From assembly GCA_020850785.1 (NCBI GenBank), contig JADZDZ010000033.1:1-5250 (forward strand): a DNA stretch of 5,250 nt. Reading direction: 5' to 3'. Position 1 is the stretch's first letter, and every line of letters starts with the position of its first letter. Of this stretch, positions 1-5,250 are shown in pieces. The stretch is from Candidatus Sumerlaeota bacterium (GTDB lineage: Bacteria; Sumerlaeota; Sumerlaeia; SLMS01). A program made the translations under genes and the position numbers. The notes beneath the pieces were generated by a model. That model ran no database searches. It was not told the DNA's origin and worked only from the letters and a program-made list of their open reading frames with translations.

Positions 1-351
1 CGTTGTGAGACCGCCCGCGTGATCAATGTGCAGATGAGTGACGATCACAAGGTCGATCTGCGCGGGAGTCAGGCCGTGGGGGGCAAGCAACGCATCGAAG
101 GTGTTCGCCTGCAGTTCGTAAAGCGCGACTTCCTTCTCGTTCCACTTCGTCCCCATGCCGACTTCGACGATGATGTTCCTGTCCGGGGTCCTGACGAGGA
201 GGGAATTGCACGCGGTGAGGACGCGGTTGTTTGCGTCAGGCTCGACGATTCGTTGCCATACGGTCTTCGGAACATGACCAAACATGGCGCCGCCGTCGAA
301 GCGCAGACGCGATTCCTGCAACAAATGGAAGGTGGTGTTGGATGATAACAT
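1..351 (-). CDS. MBL-fold (metallo-beta-lactamase superfamily) hydrolase, N-terminal part, truncated by the window's left edge
   Basis: Only the first 117 codons are visible. The decisive motif is T-H-L-H-I-D-H-A-G-G at residues 105-114 (about 36 to 7 on the plus strand), the HxHxDH metal-binding motif of the metallo-beta-lactamase fold, which normally binds two metal ions. Upstream, residues 18-29 (F-D-G-G-A-M-F-G-H-V-P-K) and a hydrophobic strand LLVRTPDRNIIVEVGMG (about 52-68) match the early beta-strands of single-domain MBL hydrolases. The remaining His/Asp ligands would lie beyond the edge. I place the start at the ATG at 351-349. It gives a sensible 17-residue leader, but no clear Shine-Dalgarno precedes it; the frame stays open upstream into hprK, and ATG at 285 is a shorter alternative. 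No signal peptide is visible, so it is probably cytoplasmic. It is divergent from hprK. The substrate cannot be told: the superfamily includes glyoxalases, lactonases, RNases and sulfur enzymes. Family call is strong, function unknown. Confidence 0.85.
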   Translation of the reverse strand, partial: MLSSNTTFHLLQESRLRFDGGAMFGHVPKTVWQRIVEPDANNRVLTACNSLLVRTPDRNIIVEVGMGTKWNEKEVALYELQANTFDALLAPHGLTPAQIDLVIVTHLHIDHAGGLTT

Positions 352-461
352 GGCCGGATTGTTGGATTGAGTTTGCGCGTGGGGCGGAGTGGGTCTAGGA
401 AAAGTCAGTCTGTTCGCGATGAAGATTTTGTGCGGCTTTGAATGTGGCCGCAGGAGCTGCG
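352..461. other. Divergent intergenic region between the MBL hydrolase gene and hprK
   Basis: This 110-bp gap must hold the 5' signals of both divergent genes. I looked for sigma-70-like -35/-10 pairs with 16-18 bp spacing and found none convincing: TTGAGT at 367-372 has no good -10 partner. The only structured element is the small inverted repeat at its right end, listed separately. No operator or riboswitch is recognised. Confidence 0.6.
449..461 (+). promoter_or_regulatory. hprK ribosome binding site inside a 5-bp inverted repeat
   Basis: AGGAG at 452-456 lies 5 nt before the ATG at 462 and fixes that start. The site sits in a perfect small hairpin, CGCAG (449-453), loop GAG (454-456), CTGCG (457-461), directly against the start codon. 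The RBS is seen directly. That the hairpin lowers translation is inference; a 5-bp stem can arise by chance in GC-rich DNA. Confidence 0.6.
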
Positions 462-1400
462 ATGAAACTTTCTGTCCAGAGGATGCTGAAGGAAAAGGGC
501 GACACGTTCGAACTGACACTGCTGTCCGGTTCCGACGGTCTTGACAAACTGATCACCCAGTCGGAGCTGCATCGGCCCGGCCTGGCCTTCGCAGGCTTTC
601 TCGACATATTCACCTACGACCGAATTCAGATCGTCGGCAACACCGAGATTCAGTATCTGAACAGCCTTCCCCCGGAGGAGCGGCGCGGCCGCATTGAGGC
701 GATTTGTCGGTTCCGCATTCCCTGCATCATCATCACCGCCAGCAACGATGCACCGCGGGAGATGATGGAGTGCGCGGCGATGCACAAGATTCCGCTGCTG
801 AGCACGTCGCACGAGACGTCGCGATTCACGGCGATGCTGAGCTTCTGGCTGGAGCGGGAATTCGCGCCGGTGATGTGCACCCACGGCGTGTTCGTGGACA
901 TCTTCGGCGAAGGCGTGTTGATCACCGGTGGCAGCGGCATCGGCAAGAGCGAGTGCGGTCTGGAGTTGATTGAACGCGGCCACCGACTCGTTTCCGACGA
1001 CGTGGTTCTGCTGCGCCGCCTGGGACGCAACATTCTGATGGGAGGGCCCATCGGCAATGACCACCATCACATGGAAGTGCGTGGTCTGGGAATCATTGAC
1101 GTCGAATTGCTGTTTGGCATTGGCGCCGTGCGTGAAGAGAAACGTGTGTCATTGACGGTGGACTTGAATCGCTGGACCGATGACACGGTGGTTGATCGCC
1201 TGGGAATCGACCCGCAATACGCGACATTTCTGGATGTTCCCATTCGCCAGTTCAAGATTCCCGTCGAATCGGGGCGCAATGTGGCGATCCTGATCGAAGT
1301 CGCCACGCTGCAATATCGCATCATGGAACGCGGAATCAATCCTGCGGAGGAATTGAACAAACGGCTGATCGAAAAGATGACCCAAAAAGGGAGCGGTTAA
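462..1400 (+). CDS. hprK: HPr kinase/phosphorylase (HprK/P)
   Basis: This is the bifunctional enzyme that phosphorylates HPr on a serine using ATP or pyrophosphate and removes that phosphate by phosphorolysis, linking PTS activity to carbon or nitrogen metabolism in the cytoplasm. It has 312 residues, the usual length. The N-terminal domain (about 1-130) includes the conserved run ending L-S-T-S-H-E-T-S. The catalytic domain follows: H141 in THGVFVDI; P-loop G156-G-S-G-I-G-K162-S163-E164; D179-D180 in RLVSDD, covering the position of the catalytic aspartate; the HPrK signature M204-E-V-R-G-L-G-I-I-D-V214; K-R-V-S-L near 240; and the C-terminal P267-V-E-S-G-R-N273 loop. The P-loop has Gly157 where Asp or Glu is common. 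Start ATG 462 is chosen because AGGAG lies 5 nt upstream; an in-frame TTG at 438 adds eight residues without such support. No HPr or other PTS gene is adjacent. Its TAA interlocks with the stop of the convergent gene. Identification is secure. Confidence 0.97.
   Translation: MKLSVQRMLKEKGDTFELTLLSGSDGLDKLITQSELHRPGLAFAGFLDIFTYDRIQIVGNTEIQYLNSLPPEERRGRIEAICRFRIPCIIITASNDAPREMMECAAMHKIPLLSTSHETSRFTAMLSFWLEREFAPVMCTHGVFVDIFGEGVLITGGSGIGKSECGLELIERGHRLVSDDVVLLRRLGRNILMGGPIGNDHHHMEVRGLGIIDVELLFGIGAVREEKRVSLTVDLNRWTDDTVVDRLGIDPQYATFLDVPIRQFKIPVESGRNVAILIEVATLQYRIMERGINPAEELNKRLIEKMTQKGSG
1397..1400. other. Interlocked stop codons of convergent genes (TTAA)
   Basis: TTAA reads as TAA on both strands: hprK stops at 1398-1400 and the minus-strand gene at 1399-1397. 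The two coding regions therefore overlap by four bases and leave no room for an intergenic terminator. Confidence 0.9.
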
Positions 1401-1897
1401 TTTTTTCCGCCGGTTCCCAGATCGCGAATTGAAAGATATTCCGGAAGCGGGAACGTGTTGACCGTTTGTTCATACTGAAGCGCGCGCGCCTTCGCATTGA
1501 CGGCAACCTTGAAGGTGTTTTCCTCCGTGCCGGGTATGGCGGCGATGCCGCTTTCCTCCAGCAGACGCGTGATCATTTCAACATACACGTCGGGCGTCTG
1601 GAGCAGGACTCCAATCGCGACGATGAATGAACCGTCCTCGCGCTTTTCCGGCGCGCGCGGGAGAAGAAACTCTCCCTGCGTTCTGCGTTTTACCTCATCG
1701 AGCAGCCAGATCGTCGCGGCGCGCACCGCCTCCTCATCGCTTGCGATCAAGTCAATGCGGCGCTTCATCCAGTCGAACTCAAAGTGCGCGCTCCCTTTTC
1801 GGGCAGCGGGCACCTCGCAGGCGCGCTTCAGGAGTTTGAACAAGTCCGCCGGCTCAAAGCGCGATTCGATGCGGAAGCGATGACACTTCTGCGTCAC
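1397..1897 (-). CDS. Conserved-looking protein of unknown function, coupled to the radical SAM gene
   Basis: A 166-residue acidic/basic soluble protein that I do not recognise. It has no signal peptide, membrane segment, cysteine cluster or known catalytic motif; its only Cys residues are at 5 and 27. The pattern suggests two alpha/beta halves: residues 5-80 (R-F-R-I-E-S-R-F strand, helix ADLFKLLKRACEV, strands HFEFDWMKRRIDLIAS, helix EEAVRAATIWLLDEVKRR) and residues about 105-150 (strand SFIVAIGVLL, helix YVEMITRLLEESG, strand TFKVAVNAK). This could be ferredoxin-like, but that is inference from pattern only. The start is GTG at 1897-1895, overlapping the radical SAM TGA as GTGA, which implies translational coupling; an AAGGA lies about 12 nt upstream, inside the preceding gene. 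It is the last gene of the minus-strand cluster and ends with a TAA that interlocks with the hprK stop. Codon-level plausibility and tight coupling make it likely to be real; function unknown, possibly a partner of the radical SAM enzyme. Confidence 0.75.
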   Translation of the reverse strand: MTQKCHRFRIESRFEPADLFKLLKRACEVPAARKGSAHFEFDWMKRRIDLIASDEEAVRAATIWLLDEVKRRTQGEFLLPRAPEKREDGSFIVAIGVLLQTPDVYVEMITRLLEESGIAAIPGTEENTFKVAVNAKARALQYEQTVNTFPLPEYLSIRDLGTGGKN

Positions 1898-2712
1898 GGC
1901 GGAGGCGCGTCCTTGTACACGGAAAGGATCGGGGTGCCGGGGTTGGCTTCGCGAATGATGCGCTCGATTTCAACCGCCTCATCCATGCTGATGGTCTTGA
2001 GATGGATTTCCGAAACGGGCGCGGGGGCATCGTGATTGCCACGCGATCCCAGATACCATTCGCGCGGGTAGGGACGCTTCGGCGTGTTCAGTTGAACTTC
2101 ATCGGGCTGGATGTCGTGGATCAGCGCGGCCAGCTTGTGCACGCCACCCTTGTTGAGCGGCATGAACATGCACTGGAGGGCGATTTTTCCGGGGAAGCCG
2201 TCGGTGCGCAGCGCCTTGATTCCCGCAACGATCGTTGCCAGCGTGATGCCCTGGGCCGGGCGGTTGAATTTCTGGAGCATTTCGTCATCCCATGCGTCCA
2301 GCTTGCACGCGATGGTGTCCGCCCGGAGAAGGCGCTTGCGCGTGGCGGCATCAAACAGCCACGTCGCATTCGTGAGCACCATGACGGGCTTTGCGTAGGT
2401 GTCCTTGATGTGGGCGATGACCTCGTCAATGTTGAGCGCGAGGGTCGGCTCGCCGCTGCCGCTGAATGTGACGACATCCACGCGGGTCCAATCGACGCTT
2501 TTCAGGTCGTCAATGACGCGCTGCGTGGGGACGAAGACGCGCTGTTCCCGCGTGATGCGCTGAATGTGGCCAAGCTGGCAGTATATACAGTTGAAGGAAC
2601 AGGTGGAGTTCTCAACGATCATATCCACGCCCAGCGAATTTCCAAAGCGCCAGGAATGCACGGGGCCGTAAACCGTGCCGGGCATGGGGAAGGTGACTGC
2701 TGGTTCAGACAA
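1894..2712 (-). CDS. Radical SAM protein, COG0731 / TYW1-like family
   Basis: A 272-residue enzyme predicted to bind a [4Fe-4S] cluster and cleave S-adenosylmethionine. The motif C38-S-F-N-C42-I-Y-C45 is the radical SAM CxxxCxxC signature, preceded by Y15-G-P-V-H-S-W-R-F-G-N-S-L-G, the N-terminal pattern of the COG0731 group. Next come T82-F-S-G-S-G-E-P-T-L (SAM-binding GGE-like motif), K137-L-D-A, and L208-N-T-P-K-R-P214, all typical of this family. Only five cysteines are present, three of them the cluster ligands, so there is no room for the second N-terminal cluster of true archaeal/eukaryal TYW1, and the flavodoxin domain of eukaryotic TYW1 is also absent. The bacterial role of the family is not established; wyosine synthesis should not be assumed. 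The start is TTG at 2712-2710, supported by GAAGGG (2726-2721) 8 nt upstream; the first ATG, codon 10, would leave the N-terminal motif intact but lacks that site. It follows the cyclo-ligase by 12 nt and overlaps the next gene as GTGA. Confidence 0.92.
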   Translation of the reverse strand: MSEPAVTFPMPGTVYGPVHSWRFGNSLGVDMIVENSTCSFNCIYCQLGHIQRITREQRVFVPTQRVIDDLKSVDWTRVDVVTFSGSGEPTLALNIDEVIAHIKDTYAKPVMVLTNATWLFDAATRKRLLRADTIACKLDAWDDEMLQKFNRPAQGITLATIVAGIKALRTDGFPGKIALQCMFMPLNKGGVHKLAALIHDIQPDEVQLNTPKRPYPREWYLGSRGNHDAPAPVSEIHLKTISMDEAVEIERIIREANPGTPILSVYKDAPPP

Positions 2713-2720
2713 CGGTGAAT

Positions 2721-2726
2721 CCCTTC
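2721..2726 (-). promoter_or_regulatory. Ribosome binding site of the radical SAM gene, overlapping the upstream stop codon
   Basis: On the minus strand the sequence reads TGAAGGG, where TGA (2727-2725) ends the upstream fusion gene and GAAGGG (2726-2721) is a good Shine-Dalgarno, 8 nt before the TTG at 2712. This decides the TTG start and points to translational coupling. Confidence 0.75.
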
Positions 2727-3315
2727 AAGGCTGGCATTTGATCGTGCGCAGCGGCGTCACGACCCACTGCATTCGCTGATCATGCGGACCAGCGGGCACA
2801 GAATCAATCACTTGCCAGTCATAAGCCAAGCCGATTGTCACGCAGGAAGCGGGAAGCCGCGACAGCAAACGGTCATAATGGCCGCCGCCCTGGCCGAGGC
2901 GATTGCCGCGCAGGTCGAAAGCGAGGCCGGGAAGTAGTAGCGCATCAATATCCTCCAGCTTCGTTATGGGGCATTCCCGTGCATCGGGTTCCGGGATTCC
3001 GCGATAACCAGGCTTCAGCGCGGCGATGTCGTGAATGAGATGAGGAACGAGCGAGACGCCATCATCGTCAACGCGTGGGAGGGAAAGCTGGTGGCCGGCG
3101 GCAATCCACGCCCGACAGAAGGGACGACAGTCGATTTCATTCCCGTGCGGATGGAACGCAAGAATGTGATGACGGCCAGGAATGGCGTTCAACTGCCCAA
3201 GTTGATCTTGAAGCTGAAGAGCCGCCTGCTCGCGGTATTCCGCAGTGATGTCCTTCAGTTGTGTTCGCATCTCCTTGCGAACAGGAGTCTTTTGCACCGC
3301 GAAGAGATCAGTCAT
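2725..3315 (-). other. 5-formyltetrahydrofolate cyclo-ligase (MTHFS) domain, possibly a separate gene starting at the ATG at 3315
   Basis: This 196-residue segment is a full-length 5-formyl-THF cyclo-ligase, the ATP-dependent enzyme that converts 5-formyl-THF to 5,10-methenyl-THF and returns stored folate to one-carbon metabolism. Counting from the ATG: basic N-terminal helix V-R-K-E-M-R (12-17); G58-N-E-I-D, with the family's conserved glutamate at 60; G106-I-P-E-P110; L-L-L-P-G-L-A-F-D (126-134); ATP-site motif R139-L-G-Q-G-G-G-H-Y-D-R149, where the family commonly has Tyr at the Gln and His positions; H178-D; and V185-V-T-P. The length equals a free-standing enzyme, so nothing was lost at the joint. 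If translated alone, its start would be ATG 3315, overlapping TGA 3314-3312 of the +1 frame; the nearest purine-rich stretches (AAAGG 13 nt upstream, CAAGG 1 nt upstream) are poorly spaced. The next gene follows after 12 nt. Confidence 0.92.
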
Positions 3316-5250
3316 GCCTTGGCGTCTGCCTTTGCCGCGAAGCGTTGTCCGGACCTTCTCAATCAGTTCGTTGGCGCGATAGGGTTTTTGCAGGAAGCCA
3401 GCCATTCCCTTGCCGGCAATTCGATCAACCGCCTCCTGCTCGTTGTATCCGCTCGAAAGAATCACGCAAACATCCGGGCATATACGCCGCATCTCGCGGA
3501 AGGCTTCTGCGCCGTCCATGACCGGCATGGTCATGTCCATCACGACAGCCGCGATCTCATGATACCTGCGAAGGAAAATATCCACGGCTTCCTTCCCGTC
3601 GACGGCGGAAATGGTTTTGTAGCCGAACTTCGCCAGAATGTTGCATGTGACCATGCGCACGGAGTCCTCATCATCGACAACGAGAACAAGCCCGCCATCA
3701 TCGATTGGCTGGTTGGCGGGCGCAGGCGTGGTGACGGGGGCGGTATCCGGTTCCGGAGTCCAGGAGCCGAGCGAAGGCAACAGGATTCGGATCGTGGTGC
3801 CGATGCCGGGCTCGCTTTCGACCTTCACGCCGCCCTTGTGGCCGCGCACAATGCCCAGCAGTGCTGCGAGACCAAGGCCGCGGCCGGTGGCTTTGGTGGT
3901 AAAGAAGGGCTCAAAAATTTTCTGACGTTTGGCCTGATCCATTCCGCAGCCGGTATCAGAAACCTCCACGTACACGTAGTAATTTTCTTCAAGCTCTCCC
4001 TGCGACGTTGTCTCCTTCAAATAGGCGCGATCAGCGTAGACCATGCCGGTGCTTACGGTGATGGTTCCGGCACTCTCGCCGATGGCGTCGGACGCGTTGG
4101 TCACAAGATTCATGATGATCTGGCGAACCTGCGTTGGGTCCGCTTCGAGAGGAGGGAGGTTCTTGGCCAGTCGATACTGGAGAACCGCTTTCTTGGAGAT
4201 GGTGATTTCCAGCAGGTGTGTCATTTCATCGACGAGGGAGTTCAGGTTGATTCGCTCAATGACGAAGCGTCCCCGGCCGGAATAAGCGAGCATCTGATTG
4301 GCAAGGTCGGCAGCCCGCTGCGCGGCGCGTTCGATCGAAGAAAGGATCGGCCGGGCGGAAGAGTTTTCCTCCAGTTCCATCATCGCGAGGCCCGCATTTC
4401 CCATGATGGCAACAAGGAGGTTGTTGAAATCGTGGGCGATCCCGCCGGCAAGAAGACCAAGGCTTTCCAGTTTGTGCGCGTCCTGAATCTTTGCCTCCAG
4501 AGCCCGGCGCTCCTCCTCCTCCCGAATACGGGGGGTGATGTTCGTAATGAAGCCGACGAGGCGATCAACCACGCCCTCTGCGTCAATAAGTACACTGCCG
4601 GAATCCTCGATGTGAAGATAGTCCCCGGATTCGCAGAGAACGCGGTAGGAAATCTTGAACGAGGAACGATTGGCGAGGGCACCACTCACGGCATCGCGGT
4701 AGCGCGCAACATCCTGCGGATGGATTTTGCTCTCCCACCAGGATCGTTTGGAGTGTTCCGCCGTCGGGGCGTAGCCGAATGTTGCTTCGAAAAAATTGCC
4801 CCAGACAATCGTGTCGGTGCGTGCATCCCAGTCGTACAGTACCTGCCCGCTTGCTTCCACGGCCGCATCGTAGCGGCGCTTCCACTGGGCAATCTCCTGC
4901 GCGTGAAGACGAAGCGCCTGCTCCGCGTTCTTGCGCAAGGTGATGTCCTGCATGACACCAAGGTCGCCGTAGGGTTGGCCCGTGGTTTCATCACGCAGCA
5001 GAACTGAACTGTCGGAAATCCACTTTTCCTCACCGCTATCAAGACGAAATCGAAAGTCGGTGCGATAGTTGACAATCTCGCCTCTTCTGAACTGATGACC
5101 GTACGTTGCGGGATCGTCCTTGGAATCGCTGTCTGCCACCTGCACTTCGAGCACACGCTGGCGAAGATAGGCGGGTGAAAAATTCTCCGGAGACACACCG
5201 AGCAATTGCCGAATGCCATCTCCGACAAAATCATATTCTTCGGTTGCATA
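2725..5250 (-). CDS. PAS-domain hybrid sensor histidine kinase with receiver domain fused in frame to 5-formyltetrahydrofolate cyclo-ligase; N-terminus beyond the window's right edge
   Basis: An uninterrupted frame of 841 visible residues, open at the right edge, so the true start is outside. Domains in order: end of one PAS domain with its PAC-like tail (5250 to about 4936); a second PAS domain (about 4872-4531); HisKA with A-H-D-F-N-N-L-L, phospho-accepting His at 4434-4432; HATPase_c (about 4143-3772) with N box NLVTNASDA, G1 DTGCGM (3957-3940), F box FEPFFTT and G2 GRGLGLA; a Pro/Thr-rich linker; a receiver (about 3690-3340) with acidic pair DDE, phospho-acceptor Asp at 3537-3535, Ser in LSSGY and Lys in QKPY; then a complete cyclo-ligase (3315-2725). 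No transmembrane segment is visible in this part. The kinase should autophosphorylate and pass phosphate to its own receiver; no DNA-binding output is present. The cyclo-ligase end is unusual: it may be a real fusion, or two genes merged by a frameshift next to the ATGA at 3315-3312. Domain calls are firm; the single-polypeptide reading is less so. Confidence 0.85.
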   Translation of the reverse strand, partial: YATEEYDFVGDGIRQLLGVSPENFSPAYLRQRVLEVQVADSDSKDDPATYGHQFRRGEIVNYRTDFRFRLDSGEEKWISDSSVLLRDETTGQPYGDLGVMQDITLRKNAEQALRLHAQEIAQWKRRYDAAVEASGQVLYDWDARTDTIVWGNFFEATFGYAPTAEHSKRSWWESKIHPQDVARYRDAVSGALANRSSFKISYRVLCESGDYLHIEDSGSVLIDAEGVVDRLVGFITNITPRIREEEERRALEAKIQDAHKLESLGLLAGGIAHDFNNLLVAIMGNAGLAMMELEENSSARPILSSIERAAQRAADLANQMLAYSGRGRFVIERINLNSLVDEMTHLLEITISKKAVLQYRLAKNLPPLEADPTQVRQIIMNLVTNASDAIGESAGTITVSTGMVYADRAYLKETTSQGELEENYYVYVEVSDTGCGMDQAKRQKIFEPFFTTKATGRGLGLAALLGIVRGHKGGVKVESEPGIGTTIRILLPSLGSWTPEPDTAPVTTPAPANQPIDDGGLVLVVDDEDSVRMVTCNILAKFGYKTISAVDGKEAVDIFLRRYHEIAAVVMDMTMPVMDGAEAFREMRRICPDVCVILSSGYNEQEAVDRIAGKGMAGFLQKPYRANELIEKVRTTLRGKGRRQGMTDLFAVQKTPVRKEMRTQLKDITAEYREQAALQLQDQLGQLNAIPGRHHILAFHPHGNEIDCRPFCRAWIAAGHQLSLPRVDDDGVSLVPHLIHDIAALKPGYRGIPEPDARECPITKLEDIDALLLPGLAFDLRGNRLGQGGGHYDRLLSRLPASCVTIGLAYDWQVIDSVPAGPHDQRMQWVVTPLRTIKCQP

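Noticed and set aside
19..345. 108-codon plus-strand open frame at the left edge
   Set aside because: It is the codon-aligned antisense of the MBL hydrolase, whose HxHxDH motif is on the minus strand.
438..461. TTG at 438 as the hprK start
   Set aside because: It adds only eight residues, and the AGGAG at 452-456 is placed for the ATG at 462.
405..1070. 221-codon minus-strand open frame opposite hprK
   Set aside because: Codon-aligned antisense shadow of hprK; no motif, and hprK motifs cover the whole span.
1384..1406. Rho-independent terminator after hprK (A-run, then T-run)
   Set aside because: Only an A5/T5 pairing around a 12-nt loop can form; there is no GC-rich stem, so it does not meet the usual terminator pattern.
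2002..2718. 238-codon plus-strand open frame opposite the radical SAM gene
   Set aside because: Codon-aligned antisense shadow; the minus strand carries the CxxxCxxC enzyme with all family motifs.
3031..5007. Long (658-codon) plus-strand open frame opposite the kinase
   Set aside because: It is codon-aligned with the kinase on the other strand, so its stops would need TTA, CTA or TCA codons in the kinase, which are rare in this GC-rich coding style. Its product is rich in His/Arg/Gly with no recognisable domain, whereas the minus strand encodes clear kinase, receiver and ligase motifs.
5203..5205. TTG at 5205 as the start of the kinase
   Set aside because: The frame is open through to the window edge and the residues before it continue a PAS-like sequence, so the gene extends beyond 5250.

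Overview
This window comes from a moderately GC-rich bacterial chromosome and is almost fully coding. A complete HPr kinase/phosphorylase, a TYW1-like bacterial radical SAM enzyme and a PAS/hybrid histidine kinase suggest a Gram-negative environmental lineage. The style is compatible with the PVC group (for example Verrucomicrobiota) or a similar poorly cultured phylum, but nothing here fixes the taxonomy. There are no RNA genes, insertion sequences, CRISPR arrays or phage genes.

Layout from left to right. (1) The N-terminal 117 codons of a metallo-beta-lactamase-fold hydrolase, minus strand, running off the left edge. (2) A 110-bp divergent intergenic region. (3) hprK, plus strand, intact. 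(4) A compact minus-strand cluster read from right to left: a sensor kinase (PAS-PAS-HisKA-HATPase-receiver, entering from the right edge) fused in frame to a full-length 5-formyltetrahydrofolate cyclo-ligase; a radical SAM protein of the COG0731/TYW1-like type; and a 166-residue protein I do not recognise. The cluster and hprK converge so tightly that their stop codons interlock in one TTAA.

The minus-strand genes look like one transcription unit. The radical SAM gene starts at TTG 12 nt after the ligase stop, and its Shine-Dalgarno overlaps that stop. The unknown gene starts at a GTG that overlaps the radical SAM stop (GTGA). The cluster therefore couples a signalling protein, a one-carbon folate repair enzyme, a radical SAM enzyme and an unknown partner. 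hprK encodes the serine kinase/phosphorylase that acts on HPr of the PTS; no HPr or other PTS gene is in view.

The most interesting point is the kinase/receiver-ligase junction. A complete hybrid kinase is joined to a complete housekeeping enzyme with no stop between them. At the exact joint there is an ATGA, with TGA in the +1 frame. A one-base shift in the last few codons would restore two ordinary overlapping genes, the first ending in an unremarkable Ala/Lys-rich tail. The locus is therefore either a true and unusual fusion or a frameshift, natural or from sequencing.
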